Source: an uncultured Collinsella sp. (GTDB lineage Bacteria > Actinomycetota > Coriobacteriia > Coriobacteriales > Coriobacteriaceae). Taken from it: a stretch of DNA of 6,186 nucleotides. The notes below the pieces were generated by a model. The model was not told the origin of the DNA, made no database searches, and saw only the letters and a program-made list of their open reading frames with translations. Made by a program: the position numbers and the translations under genes. Numbering within the stretch: position 1 is the stretch's first letter; every line of letters starts with the position of its first letter. Shown here piece after piece: positions 1 to 5,886 of the stretch. Location of the stretch: assembly GCA_900541855.1 (NCBI GenBank), contig UQLD01000035.1, forward strand, positions 1 to 6,186. The letters are read 5' to 3'.

Positions 1-19
1 ACCGGGCTCGAACGAACAT

Positions 20-40
20 GCCTATTGACAATGGCTTTCT
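20..40 (+). terminator. Weak terminator-like hairpin, plus strand
   Basis: GCC, a bulged T and ATT can pair with AATGGC across a GAC loop, followed by TTTCT. If real, it would end a plus-strand transcript arriving from left of the window. The stem is short and bulged. The main support is that its right arm and T-rich tail lie in a 17-base sequence that recurs beside another hairpin at the far end of the window. Confidence 0.22.
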
Positions 41-45
41 CATAT
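29..45 (+). repeat. 17-nt repeat, copy 1 (inverted partner at 6140-6156)
   Basis: CAATGGCTTTCTCATAT is the exact reverse complement of 6140-6156. A 17-base match within 6 kb is unlikely by chance. In both copies AATGGC or GGCTTTC forms the right side of a possible hairpin and is followed by T-rich sequence. I read it as a shared terminator tail or a short dispersed repeat rather than a transposon end, because the DNA between the copies is ordinary core chromosome. Confidence 0.6.
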
Positions 46-48
46 TAC

Positions 49-73
49 AAAAAAGCCCCCATTGCTGGGAGCT
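49..73 (-). terminator. Intrinsic terminator after tRNA-Leu
   Basis: Read on the minus strand, AGCTCCC (73 to 67) pairs with GGGGGCT (60 to 54), with one G-T pair and the loop AGCAAT. A run of T residues follows directly (53 to 49). It starts 11 bases after the encoded CCA end of the tRNA. It should end the tRNA transcript and also any readthrough from rsmA-tatD, since no other terminator lies between tatD and the tRNA. Confidence 0.85.
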
Positions 74-84
74 CTTTCATTTAA

Positions 85-171
85 TGGTGCGGGCGAAAGG
101 ACTTGAACCTTCATGGGGTTGCCCCCATACGGACCTGAACCGTACGCGTCTGCCAATTCCGCCACGCCCGC
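85..171 (-). tRNA. tRNA-Leu (anticodon CAG)
   Basis: This is a complete class II tRNA that decodes CUG leucine codons, which are common in GC-rich genomes. On the minus strand the acceptor arms are GCGGGCG and CGCCCGC, followed by discriminator A and an encoded CCA (87 to 85). The D-arm has a 3-bp GCG/CGC stem and the usual GG in its loop. The anticodon stem TACGG/CCGTA encloses TTCAGGT, placing CAG at plus positions 137 to 135. The long variable arm TGGGG-GCAA-CCCCA is diagnostic for Leu, Ser or Tyr tRNAs, and the anticodon settles Leu. The T-arm loop is TTCAAGT on a 5-bp stem. The gene has its own promoter just upstream and its own terminator, so it need not depend on tatD transcription. 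I see no duplicate of its 3' end in the window that would mark an integrated element. Confidence 0.97.
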
Positions 172-182
172 GTGCAGGAATT

Positions 183-211
183 AGAATAACGGAGCGCCAT
201 CGCGAACGCAA
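183..211 (-). promoter_or_regulatory. Sigma-70-type promoter of tRNA-Leu
   Basis: On the minus strand TTGCGT (211 to 206) and TATTCT (188 to 183) are separated by exactly 17 bases. The mature tRNA 5' end lies 11 bases after the -10 box, so the primary transcript would carry a leader of only a few bases for RNase P to remove. The -35 box begins 3 bases beyond the tatD stop codon, so the promoter fills almost the whole 43-base gap. Confidence 0.8.
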
Positions 212-214
212 GAA

Positions 215-1132
215 CTATTTTTGAAAAAGTTTGCGAGCATTTTCCCAGGCGGCCTGCGCAATCGCTTCAGGATCCTCACCGGTACGATCGACACGGTCAT
301 TGACTAGCGTGTTTGCCGTGATGGAAATCATTGCCGGCTCGCACTCAAGACCGCGAATCGGCTCCGGCGCCATATACGGGCAATCCGTCTCGAACAAAAT
401 GCGATCGAGCGGGGTCGCCGCAAATGCCTCGCGCACGTCGTCGTTGCGCTTAAAGGTGGCCGCGCCGCCATAGGCGATATAGCAGCCCAAACCCACAAAG
501 CGCTCCATTGTGGCTCGATCCTCGCCAAAGCAGTGCAGCACGCAACCGGCCTGAGGCACACCCACCTCGCGCAGCGCGTTGTACGCATCAACGTGCGAGG
601 TGCGCTCCCCATCCGAGTCCTCGTGCCGCAGGTGCAGCTCCACCGGCACATTGCGGCGCACGGCAACTTCGAGCTGACGTGCCATACAGTCGATCTGCAC
701 GTCGTGGGGCGCCGGCGCAATATCGTCGTCGTAATCCATGTGGTAGTCCAGACCGATCTCGCCGATACCGGCGCACAAAGGGTCATCGAGTGCGGCAACA
801 ACCTGCGCGTGAATGTCGTCGGTATAATCCGGCGCGCCATAGGGGTGAACGCCAGCGAGATACTTGATCTGCGGAATATCCCGCATCGGCAGAATTTCGC
901 GCACGAGCCAGTCGCTATAGTCCGTCACGCTGCGTTTGTCAGCGATGGGGTCGAACATCGTCACCAACAGGTCGACGCCCGCAGCCTTGGCGCGCAGGAG
1001 CGTCTCGGGCACATCCTTGCCCCAGAACGAAAGCAGATGCGCATGTGTGTCGGCAAGCGGTGCCAAGGGCACGGGACAAGCAACCGTCTTCTTTTTCTTG
1101 GTAAACGTCACGCGTTCGGCATTAGGCGTCAT
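215..1132 (-). CDS. tatD: TatD family metal-dependent DNase
   Basis: This 305-residue protein is a TatD/YcfH-type TIM-barrel hydrolase. Characterised members are cytoplasmic divalent-metal-dependent deoxyribonucleases linked to DNA repair and DNA turnover. Metal-binding motifs appear in family order: DTHAH at 28-32 (H30, H32), GVHPY at 94-98, GEIGLDYH at 124-131 with E125 as bridging ligand, PVELHLR at 163-169 with H167, LHCFGE at 199-204 with H200, and ETDCPY at 248-253 with D250. All expected ligands are present. It is somewhat longer than the usual 255-265 residues because of a lysine-rich N-terminal extension (residues 1-25) and an acidic insert near 132-142. The start overlaps the end of rsmA by 11 bases and has AGGAG at 1144-1140, 7 bases upstream, which points to translational coupling. 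The exact in vivo DNA or other substrate cannot be told from sequence. Confidence 0.95.
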   Translation of the reverse strand: MTPNAERVTFTKKKKTVACPVPLAPLADTHAHLLSFWGKDVPETLLRAKAAGVDLLVTMFDPIADKRSVTDYSDWLVREILPMRDIPQIKYLAGVHPYGAPDYTDDIHAQVVAALDDPLCAGIGEIGLDYHMDYDDDIAPAPHDVQIDCMARQLEVAVRRNVPVELHLRHEDSDGERTSHVDAYNALREVGVPQAGCVLHCFGEDRATMERFVGLGCYIAYGGAATFKRNDDVREAFAATPLDRILFETDCPYMAPEPIRGLECEPAMISITANTLVNDRVDRTGEDPEAIAQAAWENARKLFQK

Positions 1133-1982
1133 GAATTAGCTCCTGGGCCAGACGGACAAAGTCGGCAACATCAAGCGTCTCGGCGCGCGTGGTGGGTGCG
1201 ATACCGCAAGCCTCAAAGGCGGCATCGAGCACGTCCTTGGCAAAGCCGTTGGCGCTCATGGAATTGCGAATGGTCTTGCGACGCTGAGCAAAAGCAGCGT
1301 CAATCACACGGGCCACAAATTCGCGATCGAGTCCTTCGGGCACCACGCCGTCAACACGGTCGATACGCACGACGGCCGAGTCCACGTGCGGCGCCGGCAT
1401 AAAGCAACGTGGCGGCACCTCAAAGCGACCCGTCACCTGTGCATACAGGCCGAGCTTTGCCGTATAGCCGCCATAAGTCTTGTTACCCGGCACTGCGGCA
1501 ATGCGATCGGCAACCTCCTTTTGAACCATGACGACGGCGCGCTTGAGCGCAGGCATCGTCTGGAAGAACTGCAGGATGATTGTCGCCGCCACGTTATAGG
1601 GCAGGTTCGCGACAAATACCGTCGGCTCACCGCCCGCAGCCTGCTCAATCTGTTCCGGCGTCACCCTGAGCGCGTCGCCCATGATAAAGCGGAAGTTGGC
1701 GTAGTCGGCGGCGTGGGCATCGAGCACCGGCTCGAGCTCGGGATCGGCCTCGATCGACGTGACGCACGCCGCCTCCTGCAGCAGCGCAAGCGTGAGCGTA
1801 CCAACGCCCGGGCCAACCTCGAGCACACGTTCATCGCCCGCAAGCTCGGAAAGCTCGCAAATGCGCTCAATTACATGGTTGTCGATCAAGAAGTTCTGCC
1901 CCAGGCGATGCTTGGTCGCAAGGCCAAACTCCTCCAGCAGTTCCCTGGTGGCCGTGGGGTTTGCAAAAGGCGAAGTTGTCAT
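1122..1982 (-). CDS. rsmA: 16S rRNA (adenine(1518/1519)-N6)-dimethyltransferase RsmA/KsgA
   Basis: This 286-residue protein matches the KsgA/Dim1 family, which uses S-adenosylmethionine to dimethylate two adjacent adenines near the 3' end of 16S rRNA late in 30S assembly. Seen in the sequence: HRLGQNFL at 25-32 (family signature before motif I), VLEVGPGVGTLT at 53-64 (SAM-binding motif I), IEAD at 77-80 (acidic SAM ribose contact), GDAL at 102-105, NLPYN at 126-130 (catalytic motif IV), QKEVADR at 154-160, APHVDSAVV at 197-205 and FAQRRKTIRNSM at 231-242. Length is normal and the protein appears complete. The start has a perfect AAGGAGG at 1994-1988, 5 bases upstream. Only 20 bases separate this RBS from the metG terminator, so there is little room for a separate promoter. 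It is followed without a gap by tatD. Loss of this enzyme gives kasugamycin resistance in other bacteria. Confidence 0.97.
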   Translation of the reverse strand: MTTSPFANPTATRELLEEFGLATKHRLGQNFLIDNHVIERICELSELAGDERVLEVGPGVGTLTLALLQEAACVTSIEADPELEPVLDAHAADYANFRFIMGDALRVTPEQIEQAAGGEPTVFVANLPYNVAATIILQFFQTMPALKRAVVMVQKEVADRIAAVPGNKTYGGYTAKLGLYAQVTGRFEVPPRCFMPAPHVDSAVVRIDRVDGVVPEGLDREFVARVIDAAFAQRRKTIRNSMSANGFAKDVLDAAFEACGIAPTTRAETLDVADFVRLAQELIHDA

Positions 1983-2014
1983 AGTTGCCTCCTTAGCATG
2001 GTGGCGGCGTCTTG

Positions 2015-2050
2015 AAACAAAAGGGCATGGACCGTTGCGGCCATGCCCTT
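2015..2050 (-). terminator. Strong intrinsic terminator between metG and rsmA
   Basis: On the minus strand AAGGGCATGG (2050 to 2041) pairs perfectly with CCATGCCCTT (2030 to 2021). The loop CCGCAACGGT can extend the stem through CCG/CGG around CAA with one bulged T. The sequence then runs TTGTTT, giving an eight-base T-rich tail with the last stem bases. The stem is symmetric, but there is no T-tract on the plus side, so it acts in the direction of the genes. It begins 39 bases after the metG stop and ends 33 bases before the rsmA start codon. Confidence 0.9.
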
Positions 2051-2089
2051 ACATCTAAACAGCAAATTGCCGATATGGCGCGCGGCGTC

Positions 2090-3691
2090 TTAGCCCAGAC
2101 GCGGGAACAGCGGCTCGCCCTTCTCGACGGGCTGACCACCGGCAAGCAGGCCCCAAGCGCAAATGCCCTTGAGGTCGTCGCTCGCGGCCTCGTCCTCGCA
2201 GGACAGGCGGCGCAGAGCCTCGGCAGAAGTCTGGGGCATGAGCGGGATCAGCAGGTGAGCGGCAATGCGGATGGCCTCGAGCAGGTTGTAGATCACAAAC
2301 GCCAGCTCGTCAGCCTTGGCCTCGTCCTTGGCAAGCGCCCAAGGCTCGGAGTCCTCGATGTAGTGGTTGGCGGCGTGGATGAGCTCCATGACCTCGTCCT
2401 TGGCTCCACCGTAATCGAGCACGTCCATCTTGGCGATGTAGCGCTCGACCAAACCGTCGGCAATCTTTGCCAGCGGGTTGTCGAACGCATCGAACGATGC
2501 GGGCTTGGCGGGCGCGCAACCGTCAAAATACTTGCCGCTCATGTTGAGCGAACGCGAGATCAGGTTGCCCCAGCTGTTGGCCAGGTCGGCGTTGTAGACC
2601 TGCTCCATGCGATCGAAGCTGATGGCACCGTCGGTACCGGGGACGACGTCGGTCATAAAGTAGTAGCGATAGCCCTCGACGCCCAACATGTCGATAACGT
2701 CCTGCGGAGCGATGGCATTGCCGCGGCTCTTGGACATCTTCTCGGCCTTGCCGGTCTCGGCATTGCGCACGGTCAGGAAGCCGTGGGCAAAGACATGCTC
2801 GGGCAGAGCCTCGCCGATGGCCATGAGCATGGCGGGCCAAATGACGCAGTGGAAGCGGATGATGTCCTTACCCACGATGTGGAACTGCGCAGGCCAGCGA
2901 TAGGCCAGCTCGGCACGCGCCTCGTCGGTGTCGACACCGTAGCCGACGGCCGTCATATAGTTGAGCAGCGCATCGAACCACACGTAGGTCACGTGACCCT
3001 CGTCAAACGGGACCTGAATGCCCCAGTCAAAGCTCGTGCGGCTCACGGAAAGGTCGTTAAGGCCGCCCTCGACAAAGCTGCGCACCTCGTTCATGCGGAA
3101 CGCAGGCTCGACAAAGTCGGGGTGCTCGTCATAGAGCTTGAGCAGCTTGTCCTGGAAAGCGGAAAGCTTAAAGAAGTAGGACTCCTCCTGCACGCGCTCA
3201 AGCGGACGGTGGCAGTCGGGGCACAGGTGCTGGCCGACGCTGCCGTACTCCTCGTCGCCCTTCTGGACCTGCGTATCGGTGAAGTAGGTCTCGTCAGGCA
3301 CGCAATACCAGCCGTCGTAGCTGCCCTTATACAGGTAACCGGACTCCTTCATGCGCTCCCACAGGTACTGCACGGCATGATGCTGGCGCGGCTCGGTGGT
3401 GCGGATGAAGTCATCATTGGAAATCTCGAGCTTGCTCCAAAGCTCCTTGAAGTGCGGAGCCTGGCTATCGGTCCACTCCTGCGGCGTCATGTTGTGCTTG
3501 GCTGCGGCCTCGGCGACCTTCTCGCCATGCTCGTCCATGCCGGTCAGGAACTTGACGTTATAGCCAGCGGAACGGCGATAGCGAGCCTGAACGTCGGCGA
3601 TGATGGTGGAATAAGCCGTGCCCAGGTGCGGATCGGCGTTGACGTAGTAGATGGGCGTCGTGATAAAGAACGAAGGCTTGCTTTGATCCAT
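2090..3691 (-). CDS. metG: Methionine--tRNA ligase
   Basis: This 533-residue class I aminoacyl-tRNA synthetase charges tRNA-Met, including initiator tRNA, with methionine using ATP in the cytoplasm. The Rossmann fold begins at FFITTPIYYVNADPHLG (8-24), where HLGT (22-25) is the HIGH motif. GMDEHGEK is at 51-58, the connective-peptide zinc region at about 127-165, WFDALLNY at 238-245, HIVGKDIIRFH at 271-281 and KMSKSRGN at 318-325. A helical anticodon-binding domain follows, with NLISRSLNM at 376-384. The protein ends at 533 without the C-terminal Trbp111-like tRNA-binding domain found in longer MetRS, a form also known in other actinobacteria. The zinc knuckle shows C130-x2-D133 and C157-x2-C160, so one usual cysteine is aspartate. 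The start has GGAGG at 3705-3701, 9 bases upstream. It follows rsmI after 69 bases in which I see no terminator and no convincing promoter. Confidence 0.97.
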   Translation of the reverse strand: MDQSKPSFFITTPIYYVNADPHLGTAYSTIIADVQARYRRSAGYNVKFLTGMDEHGEKVAEAAAKHNMTPQEWTDSQAPHFKELWSKLEISNDDFIRTTEPRQHHAVQYLWERMKESGYLYKGSYDGWYCVPDETYFTDTQVQKGDEEYGSVGQHLCPDCHRPLERVQEESYFFKLSAFQDKLLKLYDEHPDFVEPAFRMNEVRSFVEGGLNDLSVSRTSFDWGIQVPFDEGHVTYVWFDALLNYMTAVGYGVDTDEARAELAYRWPAQFHIVGKDIIRFHCVIWPAMLMAIGEALPEHVFAHGFLTVRNAETGKAEKMSKSRGNAIAPQDVIDMLGVEGYRYYFMTDVVPGTDGAISFDRMEQVYNADLANSWGNLISRSLNMSGKYFDGCAPAKPASFDAFDNPLAKIADGLVERYIAKMDVLDYGGAKDEVMELIHAANHYIEDSEPWALAKDEAKADELAFVIYNLLEAIRIAAHLLIPLMPQTSAEALRRLSCEDEAASDDLKGICAWGLLAGGQPVEKGEPLFPRLG

Positions 3692-3760
3692 GGGGTTTGT
3701 CCTCCAGTAAAACGTTGCATACAGAGGATGATTCTAGCGCAAGGGCTGGATATCCTCCAT

Positions 3761-4639
3761 CTATTGCATATCGAGCACCATGGCATAGACATCGCGCTTG
3801 CGGCGCGAATACTTCTGAGACAGGCGCTTGGCCACCGCAGACGCGGGCTCCCCCTCCTCGAGCGCGGCGCGGATATCCTCGCGCAGGGCCTCGTCGGGAT
3901 CCGCTGCCGCGGCGCCAACCGGCACGATACCGGCCTCCTCACCCTCGCTCGGCGGCGCGATGACCAGCGCAATCTCGCCCTTTACCTCGCCGCGAGCACG
4001 CAGCTCCTCGGCAAGCTGGGCAGCGGGCCCGCGCAAGACCTCCTCGTGCAGCTTGGTGAGTTCGCGGCAGACGGCAACCTCACGTTGGGGAAAGACCTCC
4101 GCCACGGCCTCGAGCGTTGCCACGATGCGATGTGGAGACTCGTAGAAGATGAGTGCGCCGGGCACCACGGCAAGGCGCTGCAAACGGCGCACGCGGTCGC
4201 CGTGCTTTCGGCCCAAAAAGCCCTCAAAGAAAAAATGCTCGCAGGGGATGCCGGACGAAACGAGCGCCGTGACGCAAGCAGAGGGCCCGGGAATAACTTC
4301 GACGGGCACATCGGCCTCACGCGCCGCCTCGACCAGCGCCTGGCCGGGATCGGACACGCTCGGCATGCCGGCGTCCGAGGCAAAAGCGAGGGTCTCCCCC
4401 GCCAGCAGACGGTCGACCAGGCCGGCGGCGCGGCTGGCGATCACATTCTCGTCGCAACGGACAAGCGGCTTGGAAATGCCCAGGTGCATCAGCAGCTTTG
4501 ACGTCACACGCGTGTCTTCGCAGCAGATGGCATCGGCGGCGGCAAACGCCTCGCCAACGCGCGGGGACAGGTCGCCCAGGTTGCCGATGGGCGTGCCGAC
4601 CACATAGAGTTTGCCCGTATGGGCGCTGTTTTGCGTCAT
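3761..4639 (-). CDS. rsmI: 16S rRNA (cytidine(1402)-2'-O)-methyltransferase RsmI
   Basis: This 292-residue tetrapyrrole-methylase-fold enzyme 2'-O-methylates C1402 in the decoding centre of 16S rRNA using SAM. The order of motifs is typical: LYVVGTPIGNLGD at 11-23, CCEDTR at 39-44, SDAGMPSVSDPG at 88-99 (SAM pocket, with Met where Thr is common), VIPGPSA at 115-121, FFFEGFLGRK at 136-145, FYESPHR at 165-171 and RELTKLHEE at 192-200. After an acidic, alanine-rich linker (about 230-265) the C-terminal helical region SQKYSRRKRDVY (274-285) follows. Length is normal. Its start lies only 6 bases after the TAG of the upstream GH5-like gene. No good Shine-Dalgarno is visible, just the AGG formed by that stop codon and the next base, so translation probably depends on coupling to the upstream gene. 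Confidence 0.96.
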   Translation of the reverse strand: MTQNSAHTGKLYVVGTPIGNLGDLSPRVGEAFAAADAICCEDTRVTSKLLMHLGISKPLVRCDENVIASRAAGLVDRLLAGETLAFASDAGMPSVSDPGQALVEAAREADVPVEVIPGPSACVTALVSSGIPCEHFFFEGFLGRKHGDRVRRLQRLAVVPGALIFYESPHRIVATLEAVAEVFPQREVAVCRELTKLHEEVLRGPAAQLAEELRARGEVKGEIALVIAPPSEGEEAGIVPVGAAAADPDEALREDIRAALEEGEPASAVAKRLSQKYSRRKRDVYAMVLDMQ

Positions 4640-4645
4640 ATCAAC

Positions 4646-5707
4646 CTATTCAATCATGCCGCGCTCGAGCGTACCGAGCGCCGCGCGGGCGTCCCATGCT
4701 GCAATGCGCTTCTCGGTCTTCCACGTTTGGAAGAACCAACCGGCAGCCGGCGCAAACGAAGCCAGCTGATTGGCGATAAACACGCGCTCGTAGGCATTGC
4801 GGCCTTCGGGCGTAACCGACGAGTTGGCAAAGATCGCCGCGCCCGACCATTCGCCCACCAGCACGGGGAACCCAGTCGAAATCGCTTCTTTAAGCTCGCG
4901 CTTGTTACGGGAAATCGCCGTCGTCAGCCCGCGGGGGCTCGTGATATCGAGCGCATACTCGTCGCGGTAATGGTACAGGTGAAGGTCCATGTAGACGTTC
5001 TTGTACTTGGCGCCGCGCATAAAATGCTTCCACTCGCTGGGATGCCCCGAAGACGAAAAGACGACGATCTTATCCTCAGGCATATACGAACGGACGAGCT
5101 CGTAGGCATCGCGATAGAAATTGCGCAGGTAGTGAGCCGGAATGCCACCCGTCATGGTGAAAAGGCTCTTGCGGACACTCATCTGCGGCGTATCCAGCAG
5201 CTCAATACCCAGCAGGCTCTCGGCCTCGCCGTAGCGATCGGCCAAGCGCTCGAGCACGTCGAGTGCGACATGACGACCGTTGGTGGACGAATGCCACTCG
5301 GCGACAGCCTCCGGCGTGGTGGGCGAATCGTTGGAATCGCCCTGGCCACCGGGCACAGTTGCCAGATCAAGCAACACGCGGATGTCGTACTTGGCAGCCC
5401 ACTCAATTGCACGGTCGATGTAGTCGACAACCGAGATGTAGGACGCATCGGACTCCTGCGAGCCAAAGGCATACCAGGGTACCGGCAGACGCACGGCGTT
5501 GAGGCCGATCTGCGCCATGCGACGGAAATCATCCTCGCTCACAAACGTCTCGTAATGACGGCGCATGCGCTCGTTATAGGCGGCGGTGCCCATGGCCTCC
5601 TGCAGCTCGGCCGCGTTGGATGCACCAGTCGCCGCGTATAGCGACGGGGTAACCCAAGGCTCGGGAATGAACCAGCCAGAGAGATTAACGCCGAGTATCC
5701 TCTCCAT
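4646..5707 (-). CDS. Glycoside hydrolase family 5-like protein, probable loss of catalytic residues
   Basis: This 353-residue protein has the (beta/alpha)8 scaffold of GH5, closest in motif style to exo-beta-1,3-glucanase-like members. Seen: GVNLSGWFIPEPWVTPSLY at 6-24 (family form GVNLGGWL-LEPW-TPS), NAVRLPVPWYAF at 70-81 with conserved R73, LLDLATVPGGQGDSNDS at 112-128, GIELLDTPQ at 167-175, MDLHLYHY at 240-247 with H243 and Y245, LVGEWSGA at 283-290 with E286 as the expected nucleophile, and GWFFQTWKTE at 323-332. The acid/base position reads D172-T173-P174 where the family has Asn-Glu-Pro. A116 stands where His is usual in the DLH motif, and Q327 where Trp is usual. It may bind glycans without cleaving them or use altered chemistry. 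No signal peptide or membrane segment is visible, so it should be cytoplasmic. I chose ATG 5707 because of AAGGGGG just upstream and because family homology begins at residue 4; the frame stays open to 5926 without recognisable protein. Substrate unknown. Confidence 0.85.
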   Translation of the reverse strand: MERILGVNLSGWFIPEPWVTPSLYAATGASNAAELQEAMGTAAYNERMRRHYETFVSEDDFRRMAQIGLNAVRLPVPWYAFGSQESDASYISVVDYIDRAIEWAAKYDIRVLLDLATVPGGQGDSNDSPTTPEAVAEWHSSTNGRHVALDVLERLADRYGEAESLLGIELLDTPQMSVRKSLFTMTGGIPAHYLRNFYRDAYELVRSYMPEDKIVVFSSSGHPSEWKHFMRGAKYKNVYMDLHLYHYRDEYALDITSPRGLTTAISRNKRELKEAISTGFPVLVGEWSGAAIFANSSVTPEGRNAYERVFIANQLASFAPAAGWFFQTWKTEKRIAAWDARAALGTLERGMIE

Positions 5708-5712
5708 CACTG

Positions 5713-5719
5713 CCCCCTT
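5713..5719 (-). promoter_or_regulatory. Ribosome binding site fixing the GH5-like start
   Basis: AAGGGGG on the minus strand lies 5 bases before ATG 5707. The reading frame continues upstream for 73 more codons to an ATG at 5926, but that extension crosses the candidate operator and runs into the repeat array, so this site marks the likely true start. Confidence 0.75.
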
Positions 5720-5726
5720 CGGATCG

Positions 5727-5743
5727 TGCAGGCCGAGCCTGCA
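5727..5743 (-). promoter_or_regulatory. Leader hairpin ahead of the GH5-like gene
   Basis: TGCAGGC (5743 to 5737) pairs perfectly with GCCTGCA (5733 to 5727) around a TCG triloop. It sits 7 bases upstream of the ribosome binding site and has no T-tract, so it is not a terminator. It could stabilise the mRNA 5' end or be one arm of a protein-binding dyad. Its function is unknown. Confidence 0.45.
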
Positions 5744-5772
5744 TCGTATTGCATAGGAAAAGTATCGTTTTG

Positions 5773-5778
5773 AGTATA
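5773..5778 (-). promoter_or_regulatory. Candidate -10 box for the GH5-rsmI-metG transcript
   Basis: TATACT on the minus strand is a good -10 match about 65 bases before ATG 5707, and it would give a leader containing the 5727-5743 hairpin. At 17-base spacing the -35 position (5801 to 5796) reads GGTCGT, which is poor and lies inside the dyad at 5792-5812. A real promoter here would probably depend on an activator or be weak. Confidence 0.35.
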
Positions 5779-5791
5779 CCCGCGCGTGCGG

Positions 5792-5812
5792 ACAGACGAC
5801 CGAACGGTCTGT
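5792..5812. promoter_or_regulatory. Candidate operator: two nested dyads
   Basis: ACAGAC (5792-5797) and GTCTGT (5807-5812) are exact inverted arms. Overlapping them, GACCG-AA-CGGTC (5798-5809) is a second dyad that is perfect outside its central AA. The size and the ACCG...CGGT core resemble operators bound by TetR-type dimers. It overlaps the -35 position of the candidate promoter, where a repressor would be effective. No regulator gene lies in the window. Confidence 0.4.
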
Positions 5813-5886
5813 AAAGTGGCGCAAAAGCGGGAGGAATGTCTGAGCGGGCGGGCCCGAGATGTGCACGCACGTCGGAAGTAAGCGCC

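Noticed and set aside
25..30. Consensus TTGACA -35 box on the plus strand
   Set aside because: No -10 box stands at 16-18 bases; the nearest AT-rich hexamer is about 12 bases away.
85..171. tRNA-Leu as an attachment site for an integrated element
   Set aside because: No second copy of the tRNA 3' end and no integrase gene occur in the window.
18..224. Plus-strand open frame of 68 codons at the left edge
   Set aside because: It runs antisense through the tRNA-Leu gene, its promoter and its terminator.
533..1402. Plus-strand open frame of 289 codons opposite tatD and rsmA
   Set aside because: It crosses the junction of two well-supported genes on the other strand and has no family signature.
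3692..3760. Riboswitch, T-box or separate promoter ahead of metG
   Set aside because: The gap is only 69 bases, has no T-box sequence or terminator, and shows only a weak GAGGAT/ATCCTC pairing and no convincing promoter boxes.
2012..4501. Long plus-strand open frame of 829 codons opposite metG and rsmI
   Set aside because: It is antisense to two genes with full family motifs and shows no recognisable domain. GC-rich codon bias on the minus strand removes stops from this frame.
4619..5641. Plus-strand open frame of 340 codons opposite the GH5-like gene
   Set aside because: It is antisense to a recognisable GH5 fold and has no motif of its own; it is another shadow frame of GC-rich coding DNA.
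5749..5777. Divergent plus-strand promoter TTGCAT with 17-base spacing to GAGTAT, which would transcribe the repeat array
   Set aside because: The -10 matches consensus at only three of six positions, so I do not call it, although it would be worth checking against transcript data.
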